From Devosia subaequoris (GTDB lineage Bacteria > Pseudomonadota > Alphaproteobacteria > Rhizobiales > Devosiaceae): a DNA stretch of 48,822 nt. Under the pieces are notes generated by a model, which saw nothing but the letters and a program-made list of their open reading frames with translations, was not told the origin of the DNA and did no database searches. The translations under genes were made by a program, and so were the position numbers. Below, piece after piece: positions 36,608 to 46,459 of this stretch. The stretch's first letter is position 1. Each line of letters opens with the position of its first letter. The stretch lies in contig NZ_JACIEW010000013.1 of NCBI RefSeq assembly GCF_014197055.1, positions 1 to 48,822 on the forward strand, given 5' to 3'.

Positions 36608-37412
36608 GGGCGTTGTCACGGCAACGAGGGACCAGATGTACGTGGAGCGATAGGGTAGGGGCATGCAGCCCATTTCCTATGCTCGCCATCGCTTCCCGCC
36701 CGAGGTGATCCGCCAGGCCGTTTGGTTGTATCTGCGTTTCACGCTGAGCCTGCGGGGTGTAGAAGAACTTCTGGCCGAACGCGGGCTCGAGCTCTCATGC
36801 GAAACAGTCCGCCGCTGGGTGCTCAAGTTCGGCCCCGTATACGCCCACAACCTTCGCCGGCTTCGGCCCAACCGTCCAACACCTGGCACCTGGACGAAAT
36901 GGCGGCCTCGATCGCTGGGCGGAAAATGTATCTTTGGCGCGCGGTGGACAGCGAAGGTGAGGTGCTGGACATGTTGGTTCAGCCCAGGCGGGACAAAGCC
37001 GCGGCCCTTAAGCTCATGCGTAAGCTGCTCAAGAAGCAGGGTTATGCTCCTAAGGTTCTCGTAACCGATGAGCTGAAGTCCTACGCTGCAGCGAACCGGG
37101 AGCTCAAGCTAAGAGCCCTGCACGAGCAAGGTCTGCGAGCCAACAACCGGGCCGAGAACTCGCACCAGCCGGTGCGACGACGAGAGCGCAAACTGCAGGG
37201 CTTCAAGTCGCCTGCATCAGCTCAAACGTTTTCTTGCCTACCACTCCGCCGTTCACAACACCTTCAACCTCCAGCGTCACCTTATCTCCCGTCCGACACT
37301 GCGCCTGTTCCGAAAACAGGCTGCTGCCACTTGGAAGATCGCTACTGCAGCAGCATGAATCGGCGCCAGTCCAGCCCAAGGTTGCACTCCTGCGGGCAAG
37401 GTGACAAAGCCC
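36608..37412 (+). mobile_element. IS6-family insertion sequence (decayed)
   Basis: About 805 bp, the usual IS6-family size, bounded by imperfect terminal inverted repeats: GGGCGTTGTCAC at 36608-36619 and GTGACAAAGCCC at 37401-37412 (11 of 12 matched). It encloses a transposase pseudogene. No 8-bp target duplication is visible beside the ends I chose. It lies between the end of locus B and the phage remnant. Confidence 0.75.
36663..37358 (+). pseudogene. IS6-family transposase with two frameshifts
   Basis: DDE transposase of the IS6 family, about 232 codons in all. It begins MQPISYARHRFPPEVIRQAV and includes the N-terminal HTH (SLRGVEELLAERGLELSCET). Near 36870-36890 the frame shifts by a one-base loss and continues at NTWHLDEMAASIAG, the first catalytic Asp block. 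VTDELKSYAAANRELK holds the second Asp and ENSHQPVRRRER the Glu. In the A-run 37224-37226 one extra base shifts the frame back, giving RFLAYHSAVHNTFNLQRH and ending at 37356-37358. All catalytic residues remain, but the gene cannot make one protein without two recodings. Confidence 0.88.
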
Positions 37413-37632
37413 TGTCGTTCTGATGGTCTTGTGACATCGGCCGATATGATTCGCACAGCTGCGGCACAGGCGCGGATGGTTCAATAGGGCGTACGTCAAA
37501 ATGCTAAACGCTGCTCCTCCGCCTCAACCTGAGCGTCGTTCCCAAATGCGGGCCTCGATCCCAAGAGACGCTAGAGCGCCTGGCTGATTACAAATCAGGT
37601 GCCCTAGTCTCACTGATCGACCTTCCGACCGG

Positions 37633-39087
37633 TCAGCCCCTGCGTCGAGGCAAGCGGCCAAACGGCCTGCCGGTAACGGGATCCCGGTCGAGCGAACCCT
37701 TAGCGCGAGGTGAGGCAGTCCACTCCAGAAACTGCACGAGACTATCTACCTGGTCGTCATAGCGGCCATTGGGGAAGGCAAGGAGCTCCCGGCGAAGATC
37801 GGCAAGCCAGGAAGCCTCGATCGGCAGCAGGTAATTCCCGGTTGCCAACCTTGCCGTCTGCGCCTCAAAGCGCGTGCGTTTGTCCAGCTTGGTTACGATT
37901 CCTAGATAGCGCGTCTCCTGCTCCCGCTGTTCCCGGTGTAGCTGTTGGAGCAATGGGTATCCAGATGCAGCCTTCTCGATCAACACCCGGTCAGCCCTCC
38001 AGCGCGTGGCAAAATAAAGGACAAGGGCCTTCAGGTCAGGAAAGTCCAGCTTCTCGCGAATGAGATCAAGCAAATACCACTGACCATTCCTCAGTCCCCA
38101 GGTCATGCCCACCGAGAAATCGCTGGCGGGCTCAGCGGTAAGTGCGGTGTCCCAGCTTTGCACCACATACTGGAAGTCGCTGCGGTCCAAGTCCGGCTCA
38201 TATGTTCCGAACCACTCCCACCGCAGCCGGTTGCCACCAGGAGGGGTGGGGTCCTGCTGATACTGCGCGGAAAAAACCGCCGGCCCCATTTCGATCCGCA
38301 GTTGTTCCAGCACCTGCAGCGGCTCGCGGTCGGGGCAAAGCGCCTCTCCTTTGACGCGATGCCGGAGGCGTTTGAGGCCAATCGGCACCGTCTGGGTCTC
38401 TTCCGCGATGGCAGGCAGGTTGAGGTGCTCAAACTGTTTGCTGGCGAGCAGGTGACCTGGCAGATCATCCTCGTGCAGGCGCTGCTGGATGACAATGACC
38501 TGACCCGTGCCCTTGTCGTTGAGCCGGGAGAGCAGGGACTGCTCATAATAGTCGCGGGCCCGCTGACGCTCGACTGGGGAGGAAGCATCTGCTGCCTTCA
38601 TCAGGTCATCGACAATGATCAGATCGGCGCCAAAGCCGGTGGCCGCCCCGCCCAGGGAGACGGCTTTGCGACCACCATTGCCCGTAGTGATCTGCTCGTC
38701 CGCCCGATTGCCGCCCTCAGCAAGTCGGGCAAGTGGGAAGAGATGCTCGTACCAGGGTGAGGTGAACACCGCGCGAAAGTCGCGTGCATGTTTGGCCGCG
38801 AGGTCCCCGCCATAGCTCGCCACCATGATCTTGAGAGAGGGATCATGACCCAGCATCCAGGCCGGCAGCGCCACGGCGGCGCAGATAGACTTGCCGTGCC
38901 GGGGCGGGACCGTGATCACCAGGCGCCGTGTTGCGCCCGAAGCCACCTGTTCGAGTGCATGGCAGATTGCCTCCACATGCCAGGACGGAACAAAGTCCTG
39001 TCCGGGATGCAGCAGCTCAAAAGCCTTCCAGGCGAAGGGAAACAGATGCGTGCGCTGAACAGCTGCGCTGACAACGGCAGCATTCAT
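37633..39087 (-). CDS. Phage terminase large subunit
   Basis: A 484-aa DNA-packaging motor. The ATPase half has Walker A VPPRHGKSICAAV near residue 65 and Walker B ADLIIVDDLMKA. The nuclease half has the acidic residues in VVQSWDTAL, VLIEKAASG and GRYDDQVDSL. The ATG at 39087 has AGGAGACACC before it and overlaps the DUF5681 gene stop (ATGA). No portal or capsid gene follows; the IS6 element lies 220 bp downstream, so the module is a phage or transfer-agent-like remnant. Confidence 0.93.
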   Translation of the reverse strand: MNAAVVSAAVQRTHLFPFAWKAFELLHPGQDFVPSWHVEAICHALEQVASGATRRLVITVPPRHGKSICAAVALPAWMLGHDPSLKIMVASYGGDLAAKHARDFRAVFTSPWYEHLFPLARLAEGGNRADEQITTGNGGRKAVSLGGAATGFGADLIIVDDLMKAADASSPVERQRARDYYEQSLLSRLNDKGTGQVIVIQQRLHEDDLPGHLLASKQFEHLNLPAIAEETQTVPIGLKRLRHRVKGEALCPDREPLQVLEQLRIEMGPAVFSAQYQQDPTPPGGNRLRWEWFGTYEPDLDRSDFQYVVQSWDTALTAEPASDFSVGMTWGLRNGQWYLLDLIREKLDFPDLKALVLYFATRWRADRVLIEKAASGYPLLQQLHREQREQETRYLGIVTKLDKRTRFEAQTARLATGNYLLPIEASWLADLRRELLAFPNGRYDDQVDSLVQFLEWTASPRAKGSLDRDPVTGRPFGRLPRRRG

Positions 39088-39545
39088 GGTGTCTCCTCCT
39101 GATCGGAAGAGCGGTTCGCCTCGATAAACCACTGCAGAATTGCTTTGTCAGTTTGAGACGGCTCAACTGGTGACAAACTCGCAGGACCAGCCAGATTGCC
39201 CGCCGGTCCGCCAGAGCCGGCTTCCTGAAGCTTGTGAACCGCCAGCAGAATCTTGACGTCACCTGTTTCGGCGAAGCGGTTGGCGAGTTTGGTGATGCCA
39301 ATCTCGCTCTTGCTCATGCGCTTTGTGCGACCACCCTCCCTAACGGGAACCTTGGCCCCGAATTTTTCGGACACAAGGGTCGCAACGTTCTTTGCACCCT
39401 TAGGGCGGCCTTTGGGGTTGCCGGAGCGGCCTTTTTGGAATTGGCTCGAGCGGGGAGGGCGGCCGTAGCCGACCTCATACTCCGACTGCTGCGGATCCTC
39501 TTGGCCAGAAGCGATGTCGATCGGGTGCTGTTTACGCGTGGTCAT
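39084..39545 (-). CDS. DUF5681-domain protein (terminase-associated)
   Basis: A 153-aa basic protein with the DUF5681 block YGRPPRSSQFQKGRSGNPKG near residue 27, followed by RPKGAKNVATLV. This family is regularly encoded just upstream of phage terminase large subunits and may act as the small subunit or an adaptor. The start at 39545 overlaps the methylase gene by 14 bases and its stop overlaps the terminase start. Function not known. Confidence 0.85.
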   Translation of the reverse strand: MTTRKQHPIDIASGQEDPQQSEYEVGYGRPPRSSQFQKGRSGNPKGRPKGAKNVATLVSEKFGAKVPVREGGRTKRMSKSEIGITKLANRFAETGDVKILLAVHKLQEAGSGGPAGNLAGPASLSPVEPSQTDKAILQWFIEANRSSDQEETP

Positions 39546-40977
39546 GGCCGACCTCCGCGTTCCCGACCACGCTCGAACGGGCAGCCTCGCGCGCGGCTTC
39601 CACCTGGGCAAAGCTTTGGTTGGTGCCAGCCAAGATAGCCGGCTTGCCGCTGATGCTCTGCCAGCGGCGGATCGCAACATCCACATAGGCCGGGTCGAGC
39701 TCGATGCCATAACCGACGCGGTGGCTCTTTTCGGCCGCGATAAGGGTGGTGCCCGAACCGCAGAAGCAGTCCAGCACGCTTTCGCCGACACGCGTGCAGT
39801 CCTTGATCGCATCGGCAACAAGCGCCCACGGCTTGACCGTGGGATGGGCCGCGAGATCATCCATCCGGCCCTTGCGGAACGTATTCACCCCCGCATAGCT
39901 CCAGAGCGTTGTGCGGAAGCGACCGTATTTGCCGAGCTGGATGTTGTTGATGTGCGGGATGTTATCCCCGCCATTCTTGAACACATGCACAAACTCGGTC
40001 TGCTGACGGTAGAGGCTGCCCATGCCCGCATTCGTTTTGGCCCAGGTGCAGGTGGTCTTAAAGGTCAGCTTAGTCTGGCGAGCGGCCGACAGGAGCTCGA
40101 AAGCGTGAGCTGCATCCATGCAAACATAGTGCAGAGCGCCAGGCACAGAGTGCTCGCATGCTTTCTCCAGGTAGCCCTGGAGAAAGCCGGTAAACTCTCC
40201 TTCGCTCATCTCGCCCGATGCCATGGCAAATTCGCGGTGCTTCACGCGGCCCTTGCCGCTCACATGGCCATGCACCGGAACATTGTAAGGCGGGTCCGAC
40301 CAGACCGCCCGAACCTTCTCGCCATCGAGGAGAACGCGATAGCTGTCTTCATCCAGAGATGAGCCACACAACAGCCGGTGAGGGCCAAGCTGCCACAGAT
40401 CGCCAACCTGGCTAACAGCAGCCGCCGGCACAAGCTCGGGCAATTCGTCAGCCGCATCGCCGCTGTCTTCGTCCAGGCTCTGGATGTGAAGATCGATCTC
40501 AGCGGTTTCAAAGCCACTGAGCTCCAGGATTTCCAGATCAAGCTCGACGGCAGCCAGGTCTTTGAATTCGAGCGCAAGCGCGGTAGCGTCCCAGTGAGAC
40601 AATTCTCCAAGACGATTGTCTGCCAGGCGATATGCCTTGATCACCTCGGGCGAGAGGTGGCTCACCCGAATGCCCGGAACCTCATTGAGCCCAAGTGCAA
40701 TAGCAGCTGCAAGCCGGCCATGACCGGCAACCACTTCGTTTGAGGCGTCGACAATGATCGGCACGAGAAAACCGGCCTTGCGGATGGTGCCGGCCAGCTT
40801 GGTAATCTGCCGGTCGCCGTGCACGCGCGGATTGCGGTCGTAATTCTTAATGCTGTTGATCGGTAACTGCTCGATAGCAGATGCCAGGAAGATACCGGTA
40901 GACGAGCTCTCCGCCTGGCCGCGCTTGCGGCTCTGCTTGGCGGGGGCGGTTTGGTCGACTGTGAGACGCTTGATCAT
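39532..40977 (-). CDS. ParB-domain DNA adenine/cytosine-N methyltransferase
   Basis: A 481-aa fusion. Residues 35-130 form a ParB/Srx-like domain (SIKNYDRNPRVHGDRQI and VVAGHGRLAAAIALG). The second half is an N6-adenine or N4-cytosine methylase: AVWSDPPYNVPVHG (DPPY) precedes VLDCFCGSGTTLIAAEK (AdoMet-binding), the beta-class order. Such fusions are common in prophages of alphaproteobacteria and probably modify phage DNA against host restriction. First of the three overlapping packaging genes. I cannot predict the recognition site. Confidence 0.92.
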   Translation of the reverse strand: MIKRLTVDQTAPAKQSRKRGQAESSSTGIFLASAIEQLPINSIKNYDRNPRVHGDRQITKLAGTIRKAGFLVPIIVDASNEVVAGHGRLAAAIALGLNEVPGIRVSHLSPEVIKAYRLADNRLGELSHWDATALALEFKDLAAVELDLEILELSGFETAEIDLHIQSLDEDSGDAADELPELVPAAAVSQVGDLWQLGPHRLLCGSSLDEDSYRVLLDGEKVRAVWSDPPYNVPVHGHVSGKGRVKHREFAMASGEMSEGEFTGFLQGYLEKACEHSVPGALHYVCMDAAHAFELLSAARQTKLTFKTTCTWAKTNAGMGSLYRQQTEFVHVFKNGGDNIPHINNIQLGKYGRFRTTLWSYAGVNTFRKGRMDDLAAHPTVKPWALVADAIKDCTRVGESVLDCFCGSGTTLIAAEKSHRVGYGIELDPAYVDVAIRRWQSISGKPAILAGTNQSFAQVEAAREAARSSVVGNAEVGHDHA

Positions 40978-41843
40978 CTGAACCTCGTCGCTGGCCGAGT
41001 TAGTGCTCGGCCGGGTAAATGGAGGATCACAACGATGGGTTGGAAAGCGCAGAGCAGTAGACGAGCATAAGCGCTCCCCAAAGGTCCCAATGCGAGATCC
41101 AAGGTGAAGCGTCTACTGCCCGCGACCTGTGTGATGACCACTCACCAAGGTCCTGTGGTCCACCACAGTTAGCGTTCTGCAAACTGGAGCTACGCGTCTT
41201 GGTTGGTCTCGGCGCAGCCCGTGAGGAGTAGTTAGAAACTGGACCTACTGCCCGTCAAGATCAGATTAAATCTAAATTGCAAAGCATGAGCACGCGCGCC
41301 TTCAGTTGCTTGCATCGAAGCTCCCCTTTGCAAACTCCGGTCGCAAGCTGGTTTCCTTGATATGGCACCGGATTTTCCCTGTTCCGGTTTGGCTAATTCC
41401 CTGTTCTCATTGAAGAAAAGAACTTGGAAAATCTACGCAAAATCAGAAACTTGGCTGCTCCACGGTTGGGGATGCGGAAGCGAAATACCCTGTATTTTCC
41501 CGGCGAACAGGGAATTTGTGGCAAGGCAAGCGGAGAGCAGTTCGCAGCTGACTGCCTCCACAGCCAAACAGTCTCGCACAGTCTGGCGACATGCTGGTAC
41601 CCCAGCGGAAAATTAGATACTTCCGCGGGTTAGGGGGCCAATGTCCTCCCGTCCGTCTCTCTCCGTTTCAGAAACTGTGCCTTATGGCGCGATCGTTAGC
41701 CTGGTTTCTCCACACGCGAAATTCCCGACATGCTTCCGCGTCGACTTAGACGTACGCACCGCCTTAAAGAACGTCGATGCGGTGGAGAATGAGTGGTGAT
41801 GGTACCAAGACGTGGCTTGCGTCACCCACTCTCTCTTCTGAGC
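40978..41843. other. Long non-coding stretch with TTCCCTGTTC repeats
   Basis: 866 bp without a gene I can support. TTCCCTGTTC occurs at 41375-41384 and 41397-41406, and its reverse complement GAACAGGGAA at 41505-41514, with degenerate copies nearby (ACCCTGTATTTTCCC). This resembles a decayed intergenic sequence I know from other alphaproteobacteria. It could hold an attachment or regulatory site for the flanking elements. Confidence 0.5.
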
Positions 41844-43559
41844 TCAGCCCAGTAGCTTCAGACGCTGGAGGTCCCATTCGAGTGGCAGCGGCCGCGCTGC
41901 TTTCAATCGTTCGTGTGTGAGCGTTGCAGGCTGCGTTCCTGCCAGGATCATGTCGACGATATCTGGAGCTAGGAATGCGAGCGATAGAGTGCGGCTAACG
42001 TGAGAAACTTGTTCGTTGTCGCGCTTGGCAATAGCCGCAATTGTCTTCGCCCGCCCTATAGAAAGATCCGCGAACCAACGATGGCCGTCGCCTATGAGCT
42101 GTACGAGCTGTGCATCCGGCGATCTTGTCTTGCTCGTGACTTCACCGACAATTAGCCGCACCTGCTTGCCGCACCGAAGCATCTTGGCAGGCACAGTGAT
42201 GCAAATTGTCTGATTGTCAGGCAGGGAAATGTCATCACACACAGGGATGCCAAGCGCCGCTACGAGCGCCGCCCTATCGAGTGAGATGACTATCGTATCC
42301 GTGCCAACCTCGACACGTCGAAGAAGTGGCGGCATGTCCAGGGATGGGCAGTCGCCATCTGGGCATCGCACTGATTTTGCTAGCTGATCAGCCGCGGCGA
42401 TGATCATAGGGAAGTGGGTGATCTCGATTTCACCGATCAACGCCGCCAACCATTTCTGATCGTTGAGGCGATCGGCAATGCTCCCATTGATCAGTTGCTC
42501 CAAGTCGGGTGCTGGCAGGCGCATGCCCTTGCCGCCCGAGCTACCGCGAACAAGGGGTGCAAAGGTGTAGTGCCGATAGTGTCGCCCTGCTTTCTTTGAG
42601 TAGGTAGGTGTCATGCGTGTGCCGTCGGCGTCGTAGATCACCCTGGCCAGAGGTGCCGGTGTTGCTCTGGAGCCCGATCCCCGAGGCCGCTGGCTTTGAT
42701 CTTTCAGGCGCCCTTGAACCTCGTTCCAGAGGTGTTCGGGAACAATCGCCTGGTGCTCGCCCTGATAGATTTCGCCTCGGTGTTCGATCTGGCCGAGGCA
42801 TATGCGGTTGCGTAGAATTTGATAGAGCGCGCCTCTGCTCAGACTAGCGCCGCCCATGACCTTGCCAGTCTGGAAGCGACGATGCTTAGACACTATGCCA
42901 TCGGCATCGAGGGAGTGTTTCAATTGCGCGATTGAGCCAACCTTGCAGTAGCGCCGAAAGATGGGTCTCACGGTGTCGGCTTCCACGCTGTTGATGATGA
43001 GCTTGCCCTCCACCCCATCGTAACCCAGCGGTGGCAGGCCGCCCATCCACATGCCCCGCCGTTTCGACAGTGCAATCTTGTCGCGGATCCGCTCTCCGGC
43101 GACCTCACGCTCAAACTGCGCAAAGGACAGTAGAACATTGAGCGTCAGCCGCCCCATGGAGGTCGATGTGTTGAAGGCCTGGGTCACGGAGACGAACGAC
43201 GCGCCGGGTGCATCAAACAGTTCGGTGAGTTTGGCAAAATCGGCGAGTGACCTGGTTAGGCGGTCGACTTTGTAGACCACGACAATGTCGACCAGGCCAT
43301 CACGGACGTCTTGTAGGAGCCGTTGAAGAGCAGGGCGCTCCATCGACCCGCCCGACAGTCCGCCATCATCATATGCCCCCGGGACTAGCCTCCACCCTTC
43401 GTGCACCTGGCTGGCGATGAATGCCTCGCATGCGTCGCGCTGGGCCTGAAGCGAGTTGAAACTCTGTTCCAAACCTTCTTCACACGACTTTCGCGTATAG
43501 ACGGCACACCGCAATTTTTGCCGTGGCACCGCAGATGGGGGCGATCTATCGTGCGCCAC
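41844..43559 (-). CDS. Large serine recombinase
   Basis: A 571-aa site-specific recombinase. The N-terminal resolvase domain (about residues 17-170) contains CAVYTRKS with the candidate nucleophile Ser, then SLQAQRDACEAFI, VYKVDRLTRSLADF and the FEREVAGERIRDKI helix. A Recombinase domain (about 185-280: GYDGVEGKLIINSVEADTV) and a coiled C-terminal region follow, but I see no clear Zn-ribbon cysteines. The GTG at 43559 overlaps the DUF2924 gene by 14 bases. This recombinase-DUF2924-DUF3489 order recurs at mobile elements of alphaproteobacteria. Confidence 0.93.
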   Translation of the reverse strand: MAHDRSPPSAVPRQKLRCAVYTRKSCEEGLEQSFNSLQAQRDACEAFIASQVHEGWRLVPGAYDDGGLSGGSMERPALQRLLQDVRDGLVDIVVVYKVDRLTRSLADFAKLTELFDAPGASFVSVTQAFNTSTSMGRLTLNVLLSFAQFEREVAGERIRDKIALSKRRGMWMGGLPPLGYDGVEGKLIINSVEADTVRPIFRRYCKVGSIAQLKHSLDADGIVSKHRRFQTGKVMGGASLSRGALYQILRNRICLGQIEHRGEIYQGEHQAIVPEHLWNEVQGRLKDQSQRPRGSGSRATPAPLARVIYDADGTRMTPTYSKKAGRHYRHYTFAPLVRGSSGGKGMRLPAPDLEQLINGSIADRLNDQKWLAALIGEIEITHFPMIIAAADQLAKSVRCPDGDCPSLDMPPLLRRVEVGTDTIVISLDRAALVAALGIPVCDDISLPDNQTICITVPAKMLRCGKQVRLIVGEVTSKTRSPDAQLVQLIGDGHRWFADLSIGRAKTIAAIAKRDNEQVSHVSRTLSLAFLAPDIVDMILAGTQPATLTHERLKAARPLPLEWDLQRLKLLG

Positions 43560-43992
43560 GTGGCTTCTCCTCCTTTAGACCAAAGAAGGCGGGGCCTGAC
43601 CATCGTGTGCCGGTGACTGCCCTGGCGATAGTACTAAGGGATTTGTACGTCCTACCGCGATAGAGGTATCCGCCTTTCTCATTGGCGATCACCTCTATGG
43701 TTCTGCCTTGCCATTCCCGAATGAAGAGCGTGCCAGACTTAATGGTACGATCGACCCGACCTGGCGCGGCCCGCAGCGGCGTGTCGCTTCGGCGAAGCTT
43801 GTTGCGGCTGAGGACAGAAAGTCCTCCCAGCGCCTCCTCCTCGATGCGGTATGCAATTGCCTGAACCATCAGCTCCCGGCTCATATGCTTTGGTGCCATA
43901 GTGCCGTAGTACCGGAGCCAATGGTTTCGCAGGGTAGCAATCTCAAGATCGGCGAGAGCACCGATCTCCAGCTGCACACGAGTGTTTGACAC
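43546..43992 (-). CDS. DUF2924-domain protein
   Basis: A 148-aa protein with the DUF2924 layout: the N-terminal helix ALADLEIATLRNHWLRYYG, ELMVQAIAYRIEEEALGGL, then the beta-rich end GTLFIREWQGRTIEVIANEK and YLYRGRTYKSLSTIARAVTG. The family is nearly always encoded beside a serine recombinase, and a directionality or DNA-binding role is often supposed. GTG start at 43992, ten bases after the restored DUF3489 stop. Confidence 0.88.
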   Translation of the reverse strand: MSNTRVQLEIGALADLEIATLRNHWLRYYGTMAPKHMSRELMVQAIAYRIEEEALGGLSVLSRNKLRRSDTPLRAAPGRVDRTIKSGTLFIREWQGRTIEVIANEKGGYLYRGRTYKSLSTIARAVTGTRWSGPAFFGLKEEKPRGAR

Positions 43993-44001
43993 GGCCCGGC
44001 C

Positions 44002-44573
44002 CTACGCAACGATCCTGTAGCGTCGTATCCCTTCAATGGTCTCGCTTGTGACGGTAAGGCGGCATCTCTTCCGCGCTGTTCCGGATAGGATTCCGCGAAC
44101 TGAATGGACTTGCCAGCCGCTCGCCGCCATCATGTCTGAAACCGAAGCGCCCTCTTTTTTCTTCGCAAAAGCTCAACCACAGCGGCCCCTTTCGTCCCAG
44201 GCCGGAGTTCAGAGCCAGCCGCTATTCTCGCGTCGGTTGTTGCAGTATTTTCGGCCGTCAGGTCAGAGGTGTTCCCCTTCTTGCGCCGACCATGTGCAGA
44301 GGGGAGACCGGGCAGGCCAAGCATCTGCAACGCGGCCTTCGCAATCACCAGCGTTACGCGGTCGCCAGTGACATTCCGTGACCACTCCTGGTCGTCGTCG
44401 GCTGCCAATTTTTCTTGGACAAGCTTGCGGTGAACCAATGCCTTTAGCGCTCTGGTCGCCACGCCGCCTTTGTTGGACGCTTCTGGAGGAAGAGGAAAGA
44501 CGAGACCGCCTGGGCGAGCGGCGGCATTGATCAGGATGCGTGTCTGAGTATCGGAGAGAGGCTGGGTATTCAT
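44002..44573 (-). CDS. DUF3489-domain protein with -1 frameshift at A_AAA_AAG
   Basis: Starts MNTQPLSDTQTRILINAA with GGAG five bases upstream (44573). In the first frame it reads to RPGTKGAAVVELLRRKK and stops at 44130. The next frame continues directly with EGASVSDMMAASGWQVHSVR and IEGIRRYRIVA to a stop at 44002-44004, so the complete DUF3489 domain is present across two frames. The change point is a run of six A (minus strand, 44160-44155), which in the first frame reads AGA AAA AAG, the slippery heptamer A_AAA_AAG. It is either a one-base loss or a programmed -1 shift. Encoded ahead of DUF2924 and the recombinase. Confidence 0.85.
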
Positions 44574-45098
44574 GGTAGCTCCATCTGTGGGCGTCCGCTT
44601 CATGCCGACGCTGCTACCAATCTGAGCCCGGGGTCTCCGGGCTCATTGGACACCAATGCTCGCTTTGGCGACGAAGTCCAGTCGAAACCAGTGAGCTAAA
44701 CCTATCGCTGTCCGGCAAGAGCTTTCCCGCTCGGCGGGCTGCGGCTTGGCCATTAGCAAGACGCCCCAGGCTGTTTGGAAACTCCCAACTGGTCGCGAGC
44801 ATCGAGATCGGACGCGCATTCTGCGCCAAAGGCGTCAGGCTCTCCTGTCCCCAACCCATCGAGCAGTCCTTCTTGAAGATCAAGCACTGGACACGCACGT
44901 TTCAGCGCCGATCAACGGCTCTGCCGCCCTAGGCGGGAGTTCGTCCCCCCAGCTGTGGAGTCCTCCAAGGATAAAGCAGCAGATTACTTCGACCTTTCCA
45001 GACGCGCAAAGAAAAAACAATTGAGGACACCGTTGCGCGACGAGGCGGCTTTGGCTAGGTTGCGCCAAATCGGCCGGGTGACACTGGCCCTCACGAAA
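44574..45098. other. Non-coding stretch upstream of tRNA-Arg
   Basis: 525 bp between the DUF3489 gene and the tRNA. I see no supported gene. It should contain promoters for both flanking divergent units, but I could not pick a convincing -35/-10 pair. Confidence 0.5.
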
Positions 45099-45175
<77 letters not shown>

Positions 45176-45210
45176 TAACTTCTCCTAAGTTCTTGATGTA
45201 ACACATTAAG

Positions 45211-45230
45211 TTTGGGACAGGTTTTGGGAC
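45211..45230. repeat. Direct repeat TTTGGGAC between tRNA and integrase
   Basis: TTTGGGAC at 45211-45218 and 45223-45230, 12 bp apart, in the presumed attachment-site region. Such short direct repeats can be integrase or excisionase arm sites. Confidence 0.4.
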
Positions 45231-45308
45231 AACGCATCTCCGCAGAATCAGTTTGTGCCTTGCCAGAGTGTCGAGGGCCCTTTCGCCATCAACGCGAAAG
45301 AGCGACGC

Positions 45309-46459
45309 ATGCCGACCATCAAACTCGTCGGTGAAACCTACATCTATGAGCGCATTTCTGCCGACGGCGCCTCACCTCGTATCAGGTGAAAATCCGCCGC
45401 AAGGGGTTCCCGCAGCAAAATACCTCCTTTGATGATCTGAACGCAGCGCGGCGCTTCGTACGGCAGGTGATGAGCGACCAGGATCGCGGCCACAAGGTCG
45501 ACCGATTGGCGGGGCATCGCACCTCCGTGGGCGATGTGATCGATGGTGCGATTGAGGCGCTCGAAACAGGCAAGCGTCGCGTCAAGGGTGCGCAAAGCGA
45601 GCTTTACCGGCTCAGAGCCTTTCGCCGAAATAATGTAGCGCTCTGCTCGACCGCCCTCTCGGACGCGACCGAAGATATGTTCGAGGACTGGATCGCCGAT
45701 CGCCTTGAAGTGGTGAAACCCAACAGCGTCGGCCGCGATATTCGGCTGCTCAAGCCGTTGTTCGCCGCGGCTGCCCGCAAGTATGACCTCCTGCGTTCGC
45801 CTCTCGAATATGTCTCTGCGCCCAGGGCAATCGATGAGCGTATTCGGCGGATTTCGAAAGATGAGGAAGCGCTGTTGTTTGCAGAGCTAATCATGGCAGA
45901 GAACCCCATTGTGCCGCTTGCCGCCGAGTTCGCGCTTGAAACCGGCTGTCGTCGGAGCGAGCAGTTGCGCATCGAGTGGAAGGATTACGATCGGCGATGC
46001 GGTACTGTGTGGTTGCCCGACGCCAAGAATGGCCGAGGACGCTACATTCTGTTGTCAGAACGCGCCGTTCAGGTCCTGGAGTCCCTGCCTGGTCGCGCTG
46101 AAGGCGGGAAGATCTTCAAGGTCTCCAGCAATGCGCTGAAGATAGCCTTCGAATATGCCCGCGCACGCGCCGCTCGCCGGGCTCGGAGCATGGGACGGGA
46201 GGACCTGGTGTCCGTGAGGACGCTGCGTTGGCACGATTTTCGACACGAAGCGGTTTCGCGGTGTTTCGACTACGGTTGGACCAGCGAGCAGGTCATGGAT
46301 TTTTCGGGGCATGTCGATATCAAATCGTTGCTCCGATACCGCCATCCCAAGGTCGATCAGAGCGTTGCCAGACTTCGCGCGATGAAACCAAGAGACAATC
46401 GGGTTCTGCCAGTCCCGGGAGTTATCGACGCTGCCATAGGAGAGCGTAGCGGGTCTTGA
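45309..46459 (+). CDS. Tyrosine integrase, frameshifted in its first codons
   Basis: Site-specific tyrosine recombinase of about 383 codons. The catalytic residues are present: Arg in [14 protein letters not shown], His-x2-Arg in WHDFRHEAV, His in FSGHVDIKS and Tyr in LLRYRHPK. The natural start appears to be ATG 45309 ([20 protein letters not shown]), but that frame stops after 26 codons. The homologous continuation [13 protein letters not shown] lies in the next frame, so about one base is missing near 45366-45371. Translation could only begin at GTG 45386, which lacks a ribosome site. Next to tRNA-Arg, it is the integrase of an element lying to the right, probably no longer fully functional. 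Confidence 0.85.

Noticed and set aside
41362..41616. Plus-strand open frame of 84 codons in the long gap
   Set aside because: It covers the TTCCCTGTTC repeat block; its residues come from the repeat rather than from a protein family.
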